DNA of 64,000 bases from NCBI GenBank assembly GCA_022706765.1, contig JAKJBX010000010.1:1-64000 (forward strand), written 5' to 3'. A program made the position numbers and the translations under genes. Shown here in pieces: positions 51,610 through 63,400 of the stretch (position 1 is its first letter; each line of letters opens with the position of its first letter). Under the pieces are notes generated by a model. It had not been told where the DNA came from. It saw only the letters and a list, made by a program, of their open reading frames with translations, and made no database searches. The stretch is from Bacillota bacterium (GTDB lineage Bacteria; Bacillota; Clostridia; Monoglobales; Firm-18).

Positions 51610-52641
51610 ATGCCAAACGAATGCGCAAAAATTCAGGACAAAATAAATGATTATGCGGATGGTTTGTTAGATGACGCCCAAAAGGCTGCCGTTGAGGCGC
51701 ATATCAATGCCTGCCCTGAGTGCATGAACGAGTACCGCGCTCTCCAAAAGCTTCTCGGCACGCTTGGTGCGCTGCAAGATGCGCCTGTGCCCGACGACTT
51801 TGCCGACAACCTGCGGATGCGCCTTGCCCAAAGCAAAAGACCGTCGGCGTATGTATACCGTCATCTCAGGTCCTTTTCCGCCCTTGCCGCAGGACTTTTG
51901 CTGGTTTTGTTGGTGCGTGCGGGTTATTATGCCGATTTCGGAAAGTATAAAACGGCATATGTCAATGACATTGAGCTCAAAACGGTTGACGGAACACCTT
52001 CCCCCCAACCGCCCGACGGCTATAAAGAGCAAGCAGCTACAGAAGCGCCCAGCCCGGAGCCAGCGGCTACCGCACGAGCTGCAATCAGAAAGCAGCATGC
52101 GGAGGATAGAACCGACATTCAGATGCGCCGCATAGCCGATACCGTGCCGGTTGTTGAAGACACCCCTGCACCGGAAGCCGCACAGGAGTACAAAGCTTTC
52201 TCCGTTTTGGGCGACACACCGCCTGCACCGGATAATGCAGACACCGGAAATGTGAAGATGGATTCTAATGATAACGCAGCGCCCACACAGGAGTCCGGGG
52301 AGCCCCTCCTCCCTGACGCTGCCGTAAAGAGGGCAGCCGGCACCGGCGCAACAATGCCTTCGCCGTCAGCGGAACCGTTGCAGAAATACTCCGTCAGCAC
52401 ACACGACGTTGACGAGCCGAGCTTTGTCAGCGTGAGCGTACAGGTGGACGACTATCAGGCGGTTTTGACAGCGTTGAAAGCGTATAACGCTGTTGATAAC
52501 GATGGCTGCATCGTTTTAGAGCTCGATGGCGAGGACTTTCAAAACGTGATGACCCTGCTTGTGAATTATGGCGCAAGGGTCGTGCAGGACGAAACGGCGA
52601 CAGGGCTGACAGCCAACAAAATCGTTATCACATCAAAATAA
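51610..52641 (+). CDS. Zinc-finger anti-sigma factor with large extracytoplasmic domain
   Basis: A 343-residue membrane protein. The N-terminal ASD/zf-HC2 domain has HINACPEC (HX3CX2C) that clamps the sigma factor, followed by a transmembrane helix (about 86-104), a Pro/Ala/Glu/Thr-rich linker (about 130-260) and a C-terminal globular part (SVSVQVDDYQAVLTALKAYNAV). The outer part may sense envelope stress. ATG 51610 follows GAGGGGGTGA. It pairs with the ECF sigma gene. Confidence 0.9.
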   Translation: MPNECAKIQDKINDYADGLLDDAQKAAVEAHINACPECMNEYRALQKLLGTLGALQDAPVPDDFADNLRMRLAQSKRPSAYVYRHLRSFSALAAGLLLVLLVRAGYYADFGKYKTAYVNDIELKTVDGTPSPQPPDGYKEQAATEAPSPEPAATARAAIRKQHAEDRTDIQMRRIADTVPVVEDTPAPEAAQEYKAFSVLGDTPPAPDNADTGNVKMDSNDNAAPTQESGEPLLPDAAVKRAAGTGATMPSPSAEPLQKYSVSTHDVDEPSFVSVSVQVDDYQAVLTALKAYNAVDNDGCIVLELDGEDFQNVMTLLVNYGARVVQDETATGLTANKIVITSK

Positions 52642-52656
52642 AATGCTTGCATTTTA

Positions 52657-52681
52657 ACACCGACATTTGTCGGTGTTTTTT
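52657..52681 (+). terminator. Terminator after the anti-sigma gene
   Basis: ACACCGACA pairs with TGTCGGTGT across TT, followed by TTTTT. It runs straight into the hairpin of repeat G. Confidence 0.85.
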
Positions 52682-52760
52682 ATGTAATAGGAAATTTTCA
52701 TTTCCTATTACATAAAAAACAATTAATTCATTCCTTGGCAAAGGCTTGCGTCAGCGCACC
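52676..52760. repeat. Dispersed hairpin repeat, copy G
   Basis: Perfect 20-bp arms (52676-52695, 52700-52719) around TTTC, with AGGAAAT/ATTTCCT nearest the loop. The core follows: AATTAATTCATTCCTTGGCA then AAGGCTTGCGTCAGCGCACC. Beyond it come further hairpins: GCGTTCGAG/CTCGAACGC (52766-52797), CGCTCG...CGAGCG, and GGAAATTA/TAATTTCC (52819-52846). No gene is visible in 52642-52896. Confidence 0.88.
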
Positions 52761-52896
52761 AAAAAGCGTTCGAGCGCGTATGCGCTTTCTCGAACGCATC
52801 CGCTCGCCGTGCGAGCGTGGAAATTATGCGGTTTTGCGTAATTTCCTATGAAATGAAGTGTTGATGCTGCATTCAGCTATTCACCCATTGCCGCGT

Positions 52897-53664
52897 TCAT
52901 TCCCCGCACCACTTTTTGATATGCGCAAGACTGATCGCAAGACTTTCAAACGGGTCCCTCCGGCAGACGTCCTGCTCCACCGCGTACCATTGGACACGGA
53001 TATCCCCGCAGGCTTTTATGATGGATTGCCAATCCATATTTCCCTCGCCGACCTCCGCCATGACGGCCTCGTCTTTAATGACCTGCATATCCTTTAAGTG
53101 GACCACTTCAATCCGGTCAGCATACTGCTCGATGAACGCCGTCGGAGAAGCGCCTCCCGCTTGCAGCCAGAAGGTGTCGATCAAAAAACCCAGCTCTTTG
53201 GGATCGGTATGGTCTTCAAACACCTCAAAAAGATTCTTTCCGTTGTGTTTTTCAAATTCAAACTTATGATTGTGGTACACCAGTTTTAGTCCACTTTTTG
53301 CCACCTCTTTGGCGATAGGGTTTATGATCTCCGTAAATGCGACCGCGTTTTCATAGCTCCCGCGGAACTCGGGCGGCAGAGAGCCCAGACCGATATAATC
53401 ACAGCCCCACATTTGATGCTCCCTGATCAGATTTGCCAGGTCCTCCCGCATCCTTTGAAAAGGAGAATGCGTCGCACATATTTTTATATCAAGGCTGTCG
53501 GCGATTTGCTTTACCTCCCTGTAATCGATCGGTCCTATTGCCGAAATCTGAACGGCGTCGTACCCGATATCTTTCAGCTTTTTCATCGTTTGCGCAAAGT
53601 CCTCCGCGGTTTTCGTAAAATTCCGCACCGTAAAAAGCTGCGCCGCTATTTGTGACGTATTCAT
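52897..53664 (-). CDS. Xylose-isomerase-like sugar phosphate isomerase/epimerase (TIM barrel)
   Basis: A 255-residue AP-endonuclease-2-type TIM barrel. Likely metal ligands are in VYHNHKF, FLIDTFW, VVHLKD and the late YAVEQD. I start at ATG 53664, seven nt after GGAGG, although ATG 53667 is possible. It is the last gene of an operon with a Gfo/Idh/MocA oxidoreductase and a second isomerase, a common set for catabolism of sugars or inositol-like compounds. Confidence 0.88.
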   Translation of the reverse strand: MNTSQIAAQLFTVRNFTKTAEDFAQTMKKLKDIGYDAVQISAIGPIDYREVKQIADSLDIKICATHSPFQRMREDLANLIREHQMWGCDYIGLGSLPPEFRGSYENAVAFTEIINPIAKEVAKSGLKLVYHNHKFEFEKHNGKNLFEVFEDHTDPKELGFLIDTFWLQAGGASPTAFIEQYADRIEVVHLKDMQVIKDEAVMAEVGEGNMDWQSIIKACGDIRVQWYAVEQDVCRRDPFESLAISLAHIKKWCGE

Positions 53665-53681
53665 CATCGTTCCTCCTGTCT

Positions 53682-54845
53682 TTAATAGGTTCCGCGCACA
53701 TCGAGAATCGCCGATGACGCGGATTTTTTTGGAGCAGATTTTTTTGCTTTTTCCTGTAACTTTTCGCAGAACAACTCTTCATCCACCGGAAACGTAACCC
53801 AGTCGTCAAGCCATGAGGATAAATGGATGGCGTTGGATATTTCAAGCCCTCTGATCCCCTCGATCCCCGGCGCCAAAAGAGGCGTTCCCTTTAATACCGC
53901 GTTTGAAAAGTTTTCGATAATACCGATATGCTCGGTTGCCGTGCCTTGAACGGGTATTTCACATTTCCAGCATTCGGGATGACCGAAGCCGCCCTTAAAT
54001 TCCGCGTTGAACCTGCGCTCCGACATCGTGTTGCGCCAAAAGGTGATCTTGCCGTCTTCGACAAGAAGCTTGCCCATGTCCCCGGATATTTCCAGCCTGT
54101 TGGTGCCGGGGGATTCATAGGTCGATGTGATAAATACCGCTGTCGCCCCGTTTGCATATTCGGCATATGCCGTTACGTCGTCCTCTACCTCTATGTCGTG
54201 CATTTTGCCGTATGTGCAAAAAGCTTTTACGCGCACAGGCAGGACGTCTCCCATGATCCACTGCCACAAGTCAAGCTGATGCGGGCACTGATTCAACAGG
54301 ACACCGCCGCCCTCTCCCGCCCAGGTGGCGCGCCATGTTCCAGAATCGTAATAGCTCTGAGACCGGTACCATGCCGTGACGATCCAGTTCAGGCGCCGTA
54401 TGTCGCCAAGCTCGCCGTCTTTGATCAGCTCGCGCACCTTTTGATAGACCGGATTGGTCCTTTGATTATACATGATTCCGAAAACCCTGTCGGTTGTAAG
54501 CGCCGCGGCGTTCATCTCCCTGACCTGCTTCGTATATACCCCCGCCGGCTTTTCGCACAGCACGTGCAGGTTGTGCGCGAACGCCTCGACAGCAAGGTTG
54601 GGATGGCTGTAATGTGACGTTGCGATTAACACCGCGTCAATCTCATTGGATTGATACAGCTCGGCATGGCGCTCAAAATATTTTATTTTGTCGCCGTACA
54701 CTTCCTTTGCGCGCGATAATTTTATGGGGTCGTTGTCACACACCGCCGTTACGGCTGCATTGGGGGCAAGTCCCTTAAACAATTTTTCCGTGTGCGCTCT
54801 GCCCATATTGCCGTAGCCTATGATGCCAAACCTTACCTGATCCAT
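53682..54845 (-). CDS. Gfo/Idh/MocA-family oxidoreductase
   Basis: A 387-residue NAD(P)-dependent dehydrogenase. The Rossmann motif IIGYGNMGRAH is at the N-terminus, the conserved CEKPAG lies near residue 96, and DSGTWRATWAGEGGGVLLNQCPHQLDLWQWI holds the catalytic His region. ATG 54845 follows AGGAGG. The sequence is the usual partner of TIM-barrel isomerases, as found on both sides here; the substrate is unknown. Confidence 0.93.
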   Translation of the reverse strand: MDQVRFGIIGYGNMGRAHTEKLFKGLAPNAAVTAVCDNDPIKLSRAKEVYGDKIKYFERHAELYQSNEIDAVLIATSHYSHPNLAVEAFAHNLHVLCEKPAGVYTKQVREMNAAALTTDRVFGIMYNQRTNPVYQKVRELIKDGELGDIRRLNWIVTAWYRSQSYYDSGTWRATWAGEGGGVLLNQCPHQLDLWQWIMGDVLPVRVKAFCTYGKMHDIEVEDDVTAYAEYANGATAVFITSTYESPGTNRLEISGDMGKLLVEDGKITFWRNTMSERRFNAEFKGGFGHPECWKCEIPVQGTATEHIGIIENFSNAVLKGTPLLAPGIEGIRGLEISNAIHLSSWLDDWVTFPVDEELFCEKLQEKAKKSAPKKSASSAILDVRGTY

Positions 54846-54859
54846 TTATGATACCTCCT

Positions 54860-55708
54860 TTATTTGGGCAACAAGTTTTTCAGCGCCGCCGCCGCAATGC
54901 TGAAAGCCCGAACGCTGTCGGTTTCGTCGCTTTGGATGCTGCCGCCGTTTTCCAGCTCGGCAAAGCCTTTAAAATCCGCCAAATGCGGCTCAAGGGTCAA
55001 AAACCCTGTGTAACCGCTGCTTTTCAGGCTGCCGATAATTTCTTTAAGCCCGCCGTCCCCGGTTCCCGCGGGAACGACCCGACCGCTCTTCGCTTCCGCA
55101 TCCTTTATATGCAGATATTTTATGTATGGTCTCAGCAGCTCAAAGGCGTAAGGGAACGCCTCGACGCCGCATTGAACAAAGTTCGCGGGATCGAAGGTCG
55201 CAAAAAGATACGGGCTGCTCAGGGTTTTAAAAAGGTCGAGGCAGCGTTCGGGAATATCGCCGTAAATATCCTTTTCGTTCTCGTGCAAAAGGGTAAGCCC
55301 GCTGCCCTTTGCCGTATCAAGATAGCCTGCATACCGGCTCAGCACCTCATCCCGGTAGTTACCGGCGTCCTCGCCCGGCGGGATAAAAAAGCTGAACACT
55401 CTGATATACGCTGTTTCCAGAATATGCGCGATTTCCAAAATGCGCTTGAACTTTTCCATTTCGGGCGCCATGTCATCGGTAATTTTAATTTTGCCTATGG
55501 GCGACCCCACAGCCGAAACCTTGAATCCCCGGTCGTCGAGCTGTTTTTTGATTGCTTTTGCTTCGGCAGGCGTGTAGGACGCAATGTTCCTCCCGTACAC
55601 CCCTCTGATTTCAATGTGTTTGATGCCGTGCTCCGCAAGCGTGTCCATCTGCATGGATAAATCCTCGTTGATTTCATCCCCGAATGCAGACAGGATAAAT
55701 TGGCTCAT
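54860..55708 (-). CDS. Sugar phosphate isomerase/epimerase (TIM barrel)
   Basis: A 282-residue TIM barrel beginning MSQFILSAFGDEINEDLSMQM. Metal-site candidates are HIEIRGVYG, LLHENEKDIYGD, ATFDPANFVQ and LTLEPHL. GGAGG precedes ATG 55708. It is the first gene of the three-gene operon and is divergent from the AraC regulator, which probably controls it. Confidence 0.9.
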   Translation of the reverse strand: MSQFILSAFGDEINEDLSMQMDTLAEHGIKHIEIRGVYGRNIASYTPAEAKAIKKQLDDRGFKVSAVGSPIGKIKITDDMAPEMEKFKRILEIAHILETAYIRVFSFFIPPGEDAGNYRDEVLSRYAGYLDTAKGSGLTLLHENEKDIYGDIPERCLDLFKTLSSPYLFATFDPANFVQCGVEAFPYAFELLRPYIKYLHIKDAEAKSGRVVPAGTGDGGLKEIIGSLKSSGYTGFLTLEPHLADFKGFAELENGGSIQSDETDSVRAFSIAAAALKNLLPK

Positions 55709-55835
55709 AGCTTTTTCCTCCGCTGAATTTTTTGATGTTTCCATTATCGCATATCCCGCCTGAAAATAACATCATCATTCTTGCTTGAAATATTGCAAAT
55801 CTTGTGGTATGATTAGGCACAGGGGTGAACAGGGG

Positions 55836-56669
55836 ATGAACAATCAAAATTTTACGTACCGGTCTGCCTGCAACGGATTTTATTACAGCTATCAGGACTA
55901 TGCCGCCTTGCCCAACGTTGTGCCGCATATGCACGATTCTTATGAGATCTATCTGTTTTTGCAAGGCGACGCCGTCTACTCGGTGGAAGGCAATTTGTAC
56001 GACCTCACGCACAACGACATTTTGTTCACAAATTCAAGGGAGCTGCATGCGCCCATCTTCAAATCCAACGCAAAATATACAAGGGCGTTGGTGTTTTTGA
56101 AGCTGAATTTTCTGTCAGAATTCATAACAAAAGACTACAATCCGTTTCACGGTATTGAGCAGAGAAAGCTGGGGCAGCAGAACAAAATTGACGCAAAAAC
56201 CGTAGAGGCGTATGCTTTGGATGAAAAGTTCAGAAATATAGATTACTACACGCGGAACGCTCTGCCGCAAAGCAACCTGATGATTAAAACAAATATGGTT
56301 CAGATCATCGCTGCCATCAGCGCAGCCTTGTCGGGCGGCGGCAAAAAATTTTACAGGTCGAGCAAGGCGCAAAGCATCATCGAATATATCAACGAAAACC
56401 TGTCCGGTCCGATCACCCTGGATGAGCTGGAAAGTGAATTCCATTTAAATAAGTTTCATCTTTCCCATCTGTTCAAGGATCAGACGGGTTACTCCGTCGG
56501 GCAGTTCATTGCGCAAAAACGGGTGCAAAGGGCGAAGGATCTTTTGATTAAAAATGTGCCTATTTCAGAGATAGCCGCTATGGTAGGGTTTAATGATTAC
56601 TCCAACTTTTATAAAACCTTCAAAAACATCACGGGCGTTTCGCCCAAAAGCTTTACCAAAATATTATAG
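55836..56669 (+). CDS. AraC-family transcriptional regulator
   Basis: A 277-residue regulator with an N-terminal cupin-like sensing domain (VVPHMHDSYEIYLFLQGDAVYSVEG) and a C-terminal double helix-turn-helix (LDELESEFHLNKFHLSHLFKDQTGYSVGQFIAQKRV then IAAMVGFNDYSNFYKTFKNITGVSPKSF). The start is ATG 55836; ATG 55809 is possible. It is divergent from the isomerase operon and is its likely activator. Confidence 0.92.
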   Translation: MNNQNFTYRSACNGFYYSYQDYAALPNVVPHMHDSYEIYLFLQGDAVYSVEGNLYDLTHNDILFTNSRELHAPIFKSNAKYTRALVFLKLNFLSEFITKDYNPFHGIEQRKLGQQNKIDAKTVEAYALDEKFRNIDYYTRNALPQSNLMIKTNMVQIIAAISAALSGGGKKFYRSSKAQSIIEYINENLSGPITLDELESEFHLNKFHLSHLFKDQTGYSVGQFIAQKRVQRAKDLLIKNVPISEIAAMVGFNDYSNFYKTFKNITGVSPKSFTKIL

Positions 56670-56680
56670 GGGTAGCATGC

Positions 56681-57433
56681 TTAGTTGTTTGCCGTCCATT
56701 GCCGTCCTGTGTGGTCGATGGTATAGTTTTCGGTAAAAATCAGCTGTGATACGGGCAGGAATGTGTAGCCCTGCTCGGTGAGCTTGGGCAGGATTTGCGT
56801 CAGCGCCTTTGCGGTATTGGGTGTGCCGTTATGCAGCAAAATGATCGAGCCGCTCTTGGTTTTGCTCACCACACGCTCCGTGATTTGCCCGGTCGTCAGC
56901 TTTTGCCAATCGAGGCTGTCGACATCCCACTGGATACAAAACCTGGCGGTTTCGGCGCAGGCACGCACGACGTCGTTGTTGTATTCGCCGTAGGGCGCAC
57001 GGAACAGGCGGCTTTTGTTGCCTGTAAGGCTTTCAATCACACTGTCCGCCTTATCCATATCCGTCTTCATAGCGTCCTTCGAAAGCCTTGAATAATGCGC
57101 ATGGTCATAGGAATGGTTGGCGACCTCATGTCCCGCAGCCGCAAGCTTTTTGACCGCATCGGGATATTTTTCCGCCCAGTCGCCGACCACAAAAAAGGTG
57201 CCGGGACATTTGTACTTGTCCAGCACCGCAATGATTTCGTCAATGTCGTCGGCGTTCCACGCACAGTCAAAGGTCACGGAGATCGCCTTGTCGTCCCTTT
57301 GGACGCTGTAAACCGGCAGCTCACGGGGAGCGGTCGCAGCCGGCACGGCAAGCTGTGCCGCTAAAACCGAAGCAATCGCCGCAGCCAGCGCAAATAGCAT
57401 AATCATCCGCTTGGTTATCACAAATATCCTCAT
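56681..57433 (-). CDS. PdaB-like polysaccharide deacetylase
   Basis: A 250-residue secreted protein with an N-terminal signal/anchor (MIMLFALAAAIASVLAA) and a NodB deacetylase domain. Motifs are SVTFDCAWNADD (the first Asp-containing motif with Cys instead of the usual DDG), HEVANHSYDHAHYS (zinc His pair), RAPYGEYN and the late ILLHNGTPNTA. This variant is typical of PdaB-type sporulation deacetylases. Confidence 0.88.
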   Translation of the reverse strand: MRIFVITKRMIMLFALAAAIASVLAAQLAVPAATAPRELPVYSVQRDDKAISVTFDCAWNADDIDEIIAVLDKYKCPGTFFVVGDWAEKYPDAVKKLAAAGHEVANHSYDHAHYSRLSKDAMKTDMDKADSVIESLTGNKSRLFRAPYGEYNNDVVRACAETARFCIQWDVDSLDWQKLTTGQITERVVSKTKSGSIILLHNGTPNTAKALTQILPKLTEQGYTFLPVSQLIFTENYTIDHTGRQWTANN

Positions 57434-57482
57434 ACCATATCAACCCTTTCTCAGGCAGTGTTTATAGTATAAGATATTAGGT

Positions 57483-60400
57483 TCACTGCATAATTATTTC
57501 AATATTATGATAATTTCCGTCGTCTGTGAGCGCGACCTCGGCGGCTTTTTCACTTCTGCTGATGCCGTTTGGGTTTTTAACGGTGAAGCGGTATGGCGTA
57601 TCTTTATAGGTGTATTCAAACGAGAATTCCTTCCACCCTTCGGGTATGCACGGGTTGATAAAAAGCTTGTCACCCTGTTTTTTGATGCCCAAAATCCATT
57701 CGGTCGCCACACGATACATCCACCCCGAGGCTCCCGTGTACCACGTCCAGCCGCCCCTGCCCGCACTGGTATGAGCAGAGTAGACGTCCGCCGCGATGAC
57801 ATACGGCTCCGCCTTGTATTTGAGCGCCTCGATCGGCGTTCTTGAATGGTTGACGGGGTTGATCATGGCATAGAGGTCCGCCGCCACGCCGCCCATACCG
57901 AGCTTGGCAAACGCCATGATGACCCATGCGGCGGCGTGGGTGTACTGTCCGCCGTTTTCACGCACGCCCGGGACATAGCTTTTGATATAGCCGACCTCAT
58001 GCTCAGCGCTGTCAAAGGGCGGGGTCAGCAGCTTGATGATGCCGTCCTCACGACTGACAAGGTGCTTGATGACCGAGTCCATTGCCTGAACCTGATAGTC
58101 CTCCTGACCTGCACCCGAAATAACCGACCATGCCTGTGCGATGGCGTCGATCTTGCACTCCGTGCTTTGGGCGGAGCCGATGACGCTGCCGTCGTCGGTA
58201 TACGCCCTGTGGTACCACGAGCCGTCCCACGCCTTGTTTAGGCTCTCCCCAAGCGCGTCGGTGTTATAGCCGAACTTGCGCATGATGTCGAACAGGAACC
58301 ACCCGAGCCACACGCTCTCTCCCGCACCGCCCGCACCGACCTTGTTCATGCCGTCGTTCCAGTCGCCGCTGCCCATCAGCGGCAGACCGTGACTTCCGAA
58401 CTTCATCGCGCGTTCAAGCGCCTTGGCGCAGTGCTCCCGTATCGTCCCCGTATGGGGCGTCGGAAGAGCGGGGCAGTATTTTTCGTGCTCACTGTCGCAA
58501 AGCTGCTCGCCGTCGATATAGGGCACGTCAACATCAAGGATGGACGTGTCCCCCGTGGCGTGCATATACTCCCACACCGCATAAGGCAGCCACAAAAGGT
58601 CGTCGGAGAACTTCGTCCTGATGCCCTTAAAGCCGCTCGCCACCTCATGCCACCAATGCTGGACGTCGCCCTCGACGAACTGGCGCGCAGCACACCGGAT
58701 GATGTGCGCCCTTGCAAGCTCCGGATCGGCGTGCAGCAGCGCCAAAACGTCCTGAAGCTGGTCGCGGAAGCCATATGCGCCGCCGCACTGGTAGAATGCC
58801 GCCCTCGCATAGATACGGCAGGAGATGGTTTGATACAAAAGCCACGAATTCACCATCAGGTTCATCGACATATCAGGGGTGTTGATTTTGATCGCACCTG
58901 TGCGCTTTTGCCACGCCGCTTTGCTCTCGTCGAGCAGCCGGCAGGCGTCGTTTGCGCCAATGACCCTGCCGGTCATGCCGAGGGAAAAGACGACGGTCTT
59001 TCGCTCGTTCGGCAGCAGCGTGACCTTGCACTGCATCGCAACGCAGGCGTCATACCCCACGCCGCTCGCACCCGAGAACCGCTCCCTTAGCAGTCCGTTC
59101 GGCGTCTGTGAGAGACGGCTATCACCGAAAAACTCCCGCTTGTCACAGGTATAGGAGCCAATTTTTTCCGAGCAGGCGGCATAGACCGTCTGACCCGGAT
59201 AATCGGTGTTATAGTTGTTTCGCACGGTCATTACATGCTCGCCGCCGCTGACCGACAAAAACGGCTTTTCCTCGCTCTCCGAGGCGCCGAGCACTGGGTT
59301 TAGATAGTAAAACAGCGTGATGCTGCGCTCGGTGTCGGTGGTGTTGCGCAGCTCGGTAATGCTGACCTTGGCGTCTTCGTTTTCGGGCACAAACACCGAA
59401 AAGGTGCTGTGTATGCCGTAGTTGACCGTGTCAAAGACGCTGTAACCGATGCCGTGGCGCACGATATACTGCGCCGAGCAGGCGTGCCACACCCCGCCGC
59501 ATTCATCGTCGCGCATATAAATGATTTCGTGCGGGGGGTCGGTGACGGGGTCGTTCGTCCACGGGGTCAGCTTGTTTTCACGGCTGTTGTGGTACCAGGC
59601 ATAGCCGCCGCCGCTTTCGGAAACCACAAAACCGAAGGACGGACTTGCGACCACGTTGCACCACGGCAGCGGCGTTTTGTTCCCCCCGTCCTGCATGATG
59701 CGGTATTCACCGCCCGCAAAGCCGCCGTAGCCGTTATAGAACATCACGTCGCCAAGCTCGAGCCTTACCGGGTCATATTCATGCTTTGAAAAGCTGACAT
59801 AGGGGATAGCGTTCTCAAAGGGCGGCGCTTCGAGCTGATCGGAAATGTTGCCCATATTGGAGTGCAACACCACCCTTGACGCCGCAAGCACAAGGTTTTT
59901 CACCTCGGGCGACAGAATGCTCCCCCCGAGGATATAGATGCCGCCGCGCACGCCGACCAGCTCCCTGATGTGGCTGATCGAGATGATTTCATGGATGGCG
60001 GTGAGCAGCGGCTGGATATAGCTGCCCTCGTCCTCGCTGATGATGACAAGGTCTATGCTCTTGCCCTTGATACGCCACAGCTCATGGATCTGCAGCAGGC
60101 TTCTTAAAATGTCCAGCTCGTCCGCACTGTAAACACGCAGGGTGACGATCGGGTTGTCGCCCGATATGCCCAGCGACCACAGGCTTTGCTGCCCCAGTGT
60201 ATTTTGCGAGATATATTCGGCAAGCCGCTGCCTGTAAGGCAGGATATACAGCACGTTCGCCAAAATGTCATAGGCGGCCTTTTCATCACGGATACTGATG
60301 CCGAGGTATTTATTTTCGACCTGACTGCGAGAGAACGCCATATCAAACGCCCGGGAAATATTCATCGCCGTCTTGTACTTCTGCGCAATTTCCAGCGCCT

Positions 60401-63400
60401 CCTCACGGCGCTCGCAACACGCCGTAACGATGGTGAAGGACGCCACTGAGCCCTTTTCAATTTTCAGCCGGAACCGCTGGGAAAACACCGGATCCAAAAC
60501 CGCTCCCGCCGTGCCCGTCATCTCTGCGCCGTCCGCAATAATCTGCGGGGTCCGGACAGTGTGCTTCCTGCCCAAAAACTTTGCCCTGTCGGTTTCAAAT
60601 TCCGTCTTGCTGACCTTTTCGCTCCCGACGCAGACAGTCTGCATCGCATACAGCGGCGTTTCCTTTTCATCACGGGTGCGGCGGGTAGCGATCAGCGCGT
60701 CGCTCGTCTCGTCATACTCAGTCTTGACAAACAGGCTGGAAAACGCCGGATGTGCGGTGTCCGCCTGAGTGGTGGTTAGGATGACCTCCTGATAGTTGGT
60801 GATTTCGAGCAGGGCGTCCTCCTCGGTGTGGTTAGCAATAGTGACCCTGCGCAGCTCAGCATTTTCCTCGGGCGACACGATGATCTCAGTGGTCGTGTCG
60901 ATGCCGCAGACGCTGCGGTAAAACTCCGCCTTGTGGGGTGAGAACACCGCACGGCTGCCCTCACAGTCGGTAAAGGACGGCGCAACGGTGTTCGTCCAGA
61001 CGGTCTTGCTGCCAAGGTCCTGGATATATACAAAATTGCCGTAGACGCCGCTTTGCAAATCACCTGTAAAGCGGGTAACGGCGGTTGCCCCGACCGTACT
61101 GTATCCGCAGCCGCTGTCGGTGAGCAGCACCGTCATCTTGCCGTTTGACAGCATATGCGCTTTCGGGTTGTTGACGTCTATATGCTCGACGACCCGGACG
61201 CACATGCCCTCCTCCCGCTCTATGGGCTTGAGCGGCTCGACCTTTTCACGGTTTTCCTTGGAAATAATCACGTTGACCGGCACACGCTCGCCAAGCAGTT
61301 CCTCGGTCGCCTTGATGTAGGGGTTGGCGTGAAAGCGCTTTTGCAGGATGTTGTCATTTAAAACATTGCTCACCGACAGCAGGCTCATCCCTAAGTGGTG
61401 CACCATATAGCTTTTGATGACGCTGCATGTGCTGCCCGGCAGGGTACGCTCCGGCGTGTAGTCGATCGCCTCATACAGCCCGTATTTGCCCAAGATGCCG
61501 CTGTCACGCAGCTGGCGAATGTTCGCCATCGCCGCCTCATAGTCTACCATCAACGCCATGACCGAGGCATAGGGCGCAACGACCATGTCGCTGACAAGCC
61601 CTCTTTTCAGCCCTAAATCCGGCACGCCGAATGCCTTGTACTGATAGTTGAGGTCGATGTCAAAAGCATTAAAGCCACTCTCCGACGTGCCCCACGGCAC
61701 GCCCCGAAGCGCACCGTACTTCCTTTGCGCCCTGATGACGAAGTAATAGGTTTCGTCCAGCAGGGTGTTTTTGATATTCTTCATCAAAATGAGCGGCATC
61801 AGGTACTCAAACATCGTGCCCGTCCACGACACCAAACCGCGATAGCCGTCCCTTGTGACCAGCGTCCTGCCGAGAGTGAACCAGTGCTTTTTGGGGATGT
61901 CGCCCTTGGCGATGGCGATAAAGCTCGCCATCCTCGCCTCGGAGGACAACAAATCGTAATACGATTTGGTCAGATGCTCCTCCTCCGCATTGTAACCGAT
62001 GGTGAACAGGTCACGCTGCCTGTCATAGAGCGGTCTGAAATTCATCCGGTCGTACATTTCCTGAAAGCCATCCGCAAGCGCCTTGGCGCGCCCGGCAAGC
62101 TCCTCATGCTCGTTAGCGATGGACAAAAACGCCGAGATGACGATGATCAGATAGCCGCAGAGGTTGCCGCTGTCCACCGTCGAGATATAGCGCGGGCGCA
62201 GCACCTCTAAGGTCTTGGTGTTGTACCAGTTATAAAAATGTCCGTTCCACTTTTCCAGCCTTTGCAGCGTGCCGTAAATCTTTTCGGTCATGTCCACCGC
62301 CTTGTGTGCGGTGATAAACCCAAAGTCCTTGGCGCACACGATCGCCGCAAGCTCCAAGCCGATGTTGGTCGGCGAGGTCCTGTGCGCAAGCCCGTTGGGC
62401 GGGTCCTCCTGATAGTTATCGGGGGTCAGGTAGTTGTCCGAGGCAGCGGTGAAGTCGTCAAAATACTGCCATGTCCGCCTTGCGATGTCGATCAGGAAAT
62501 CCCTGTCCTCCTTCTTCATCAGATGCGGTCTGTCCTTGCGGCTGCGGCTGGCGTAATACATGATCAGCGGCGAGGCAAACCACAACGCGGATATGGCATA
62601 GGCTAAAACATGGTATTTTGTCGAAAAAACGCACATCGCCGCCGCAAAGACGCAGGACGGTAGCATCAGGCGGTAGTAACCGAAAACGCCCGAATCCTTT
62701 TTGCGGTCGGCGTCGGCAGCCGTCACCCATTCGAGTATCTTTCTTTTCGACACCATCATGCGCCAAAGCGCACGGCAGATGGCGTCCGCCGCCACATAGG
62801 CATAGTGGGGCAGCAGGATGAACAGCAAAAACGCCTCGAACAGGACGCCCCGCAGACCATAGACAATTTTGGCGTTGCAACGCTGACCTATATAGCGGTA
62901 GCCCTCGCTCGCCATCCAGTCGATGGTCGACAGCGCAAGCGAGATCAACACCGACGCCAGCGCGAAGCCAAACCACACATGGCTCGAGTCGGGCAGAAGG
63001 TTAAACGACAAAAAGATGATGACCGACAAGAAAAGCGGGATCACCGAACGCCGCAGATTATCTAATATTTTCCATTTTGAAATAGCGTTCAGCGGATTTT
63101 TGACTGTGCCGATAAGCCACGGGAGTATCTGCCAGTCGCCCCTGAGCCAGCGGTGCATACGGGCGGAGTATGACGAATATTTCCAGGGAAATCCATCCAC
63201 AAGCACGATGTCCGTGGCAAGCCCGCAGCGCAGGTAGCTGCCCTCTAAGAGGTCGTGGCTGAGCACAGTGTTTTCGGGAATGGCGATTGGCAGGAGCTCG
63301 CAGAACACGTCCACATCAAAGATGCCCTTGCCCGTAAAGATGCCCTCGTCAAACAAATCCTGATACACGTCCGACACCGCGCCCGAATAGACGTCAATGC

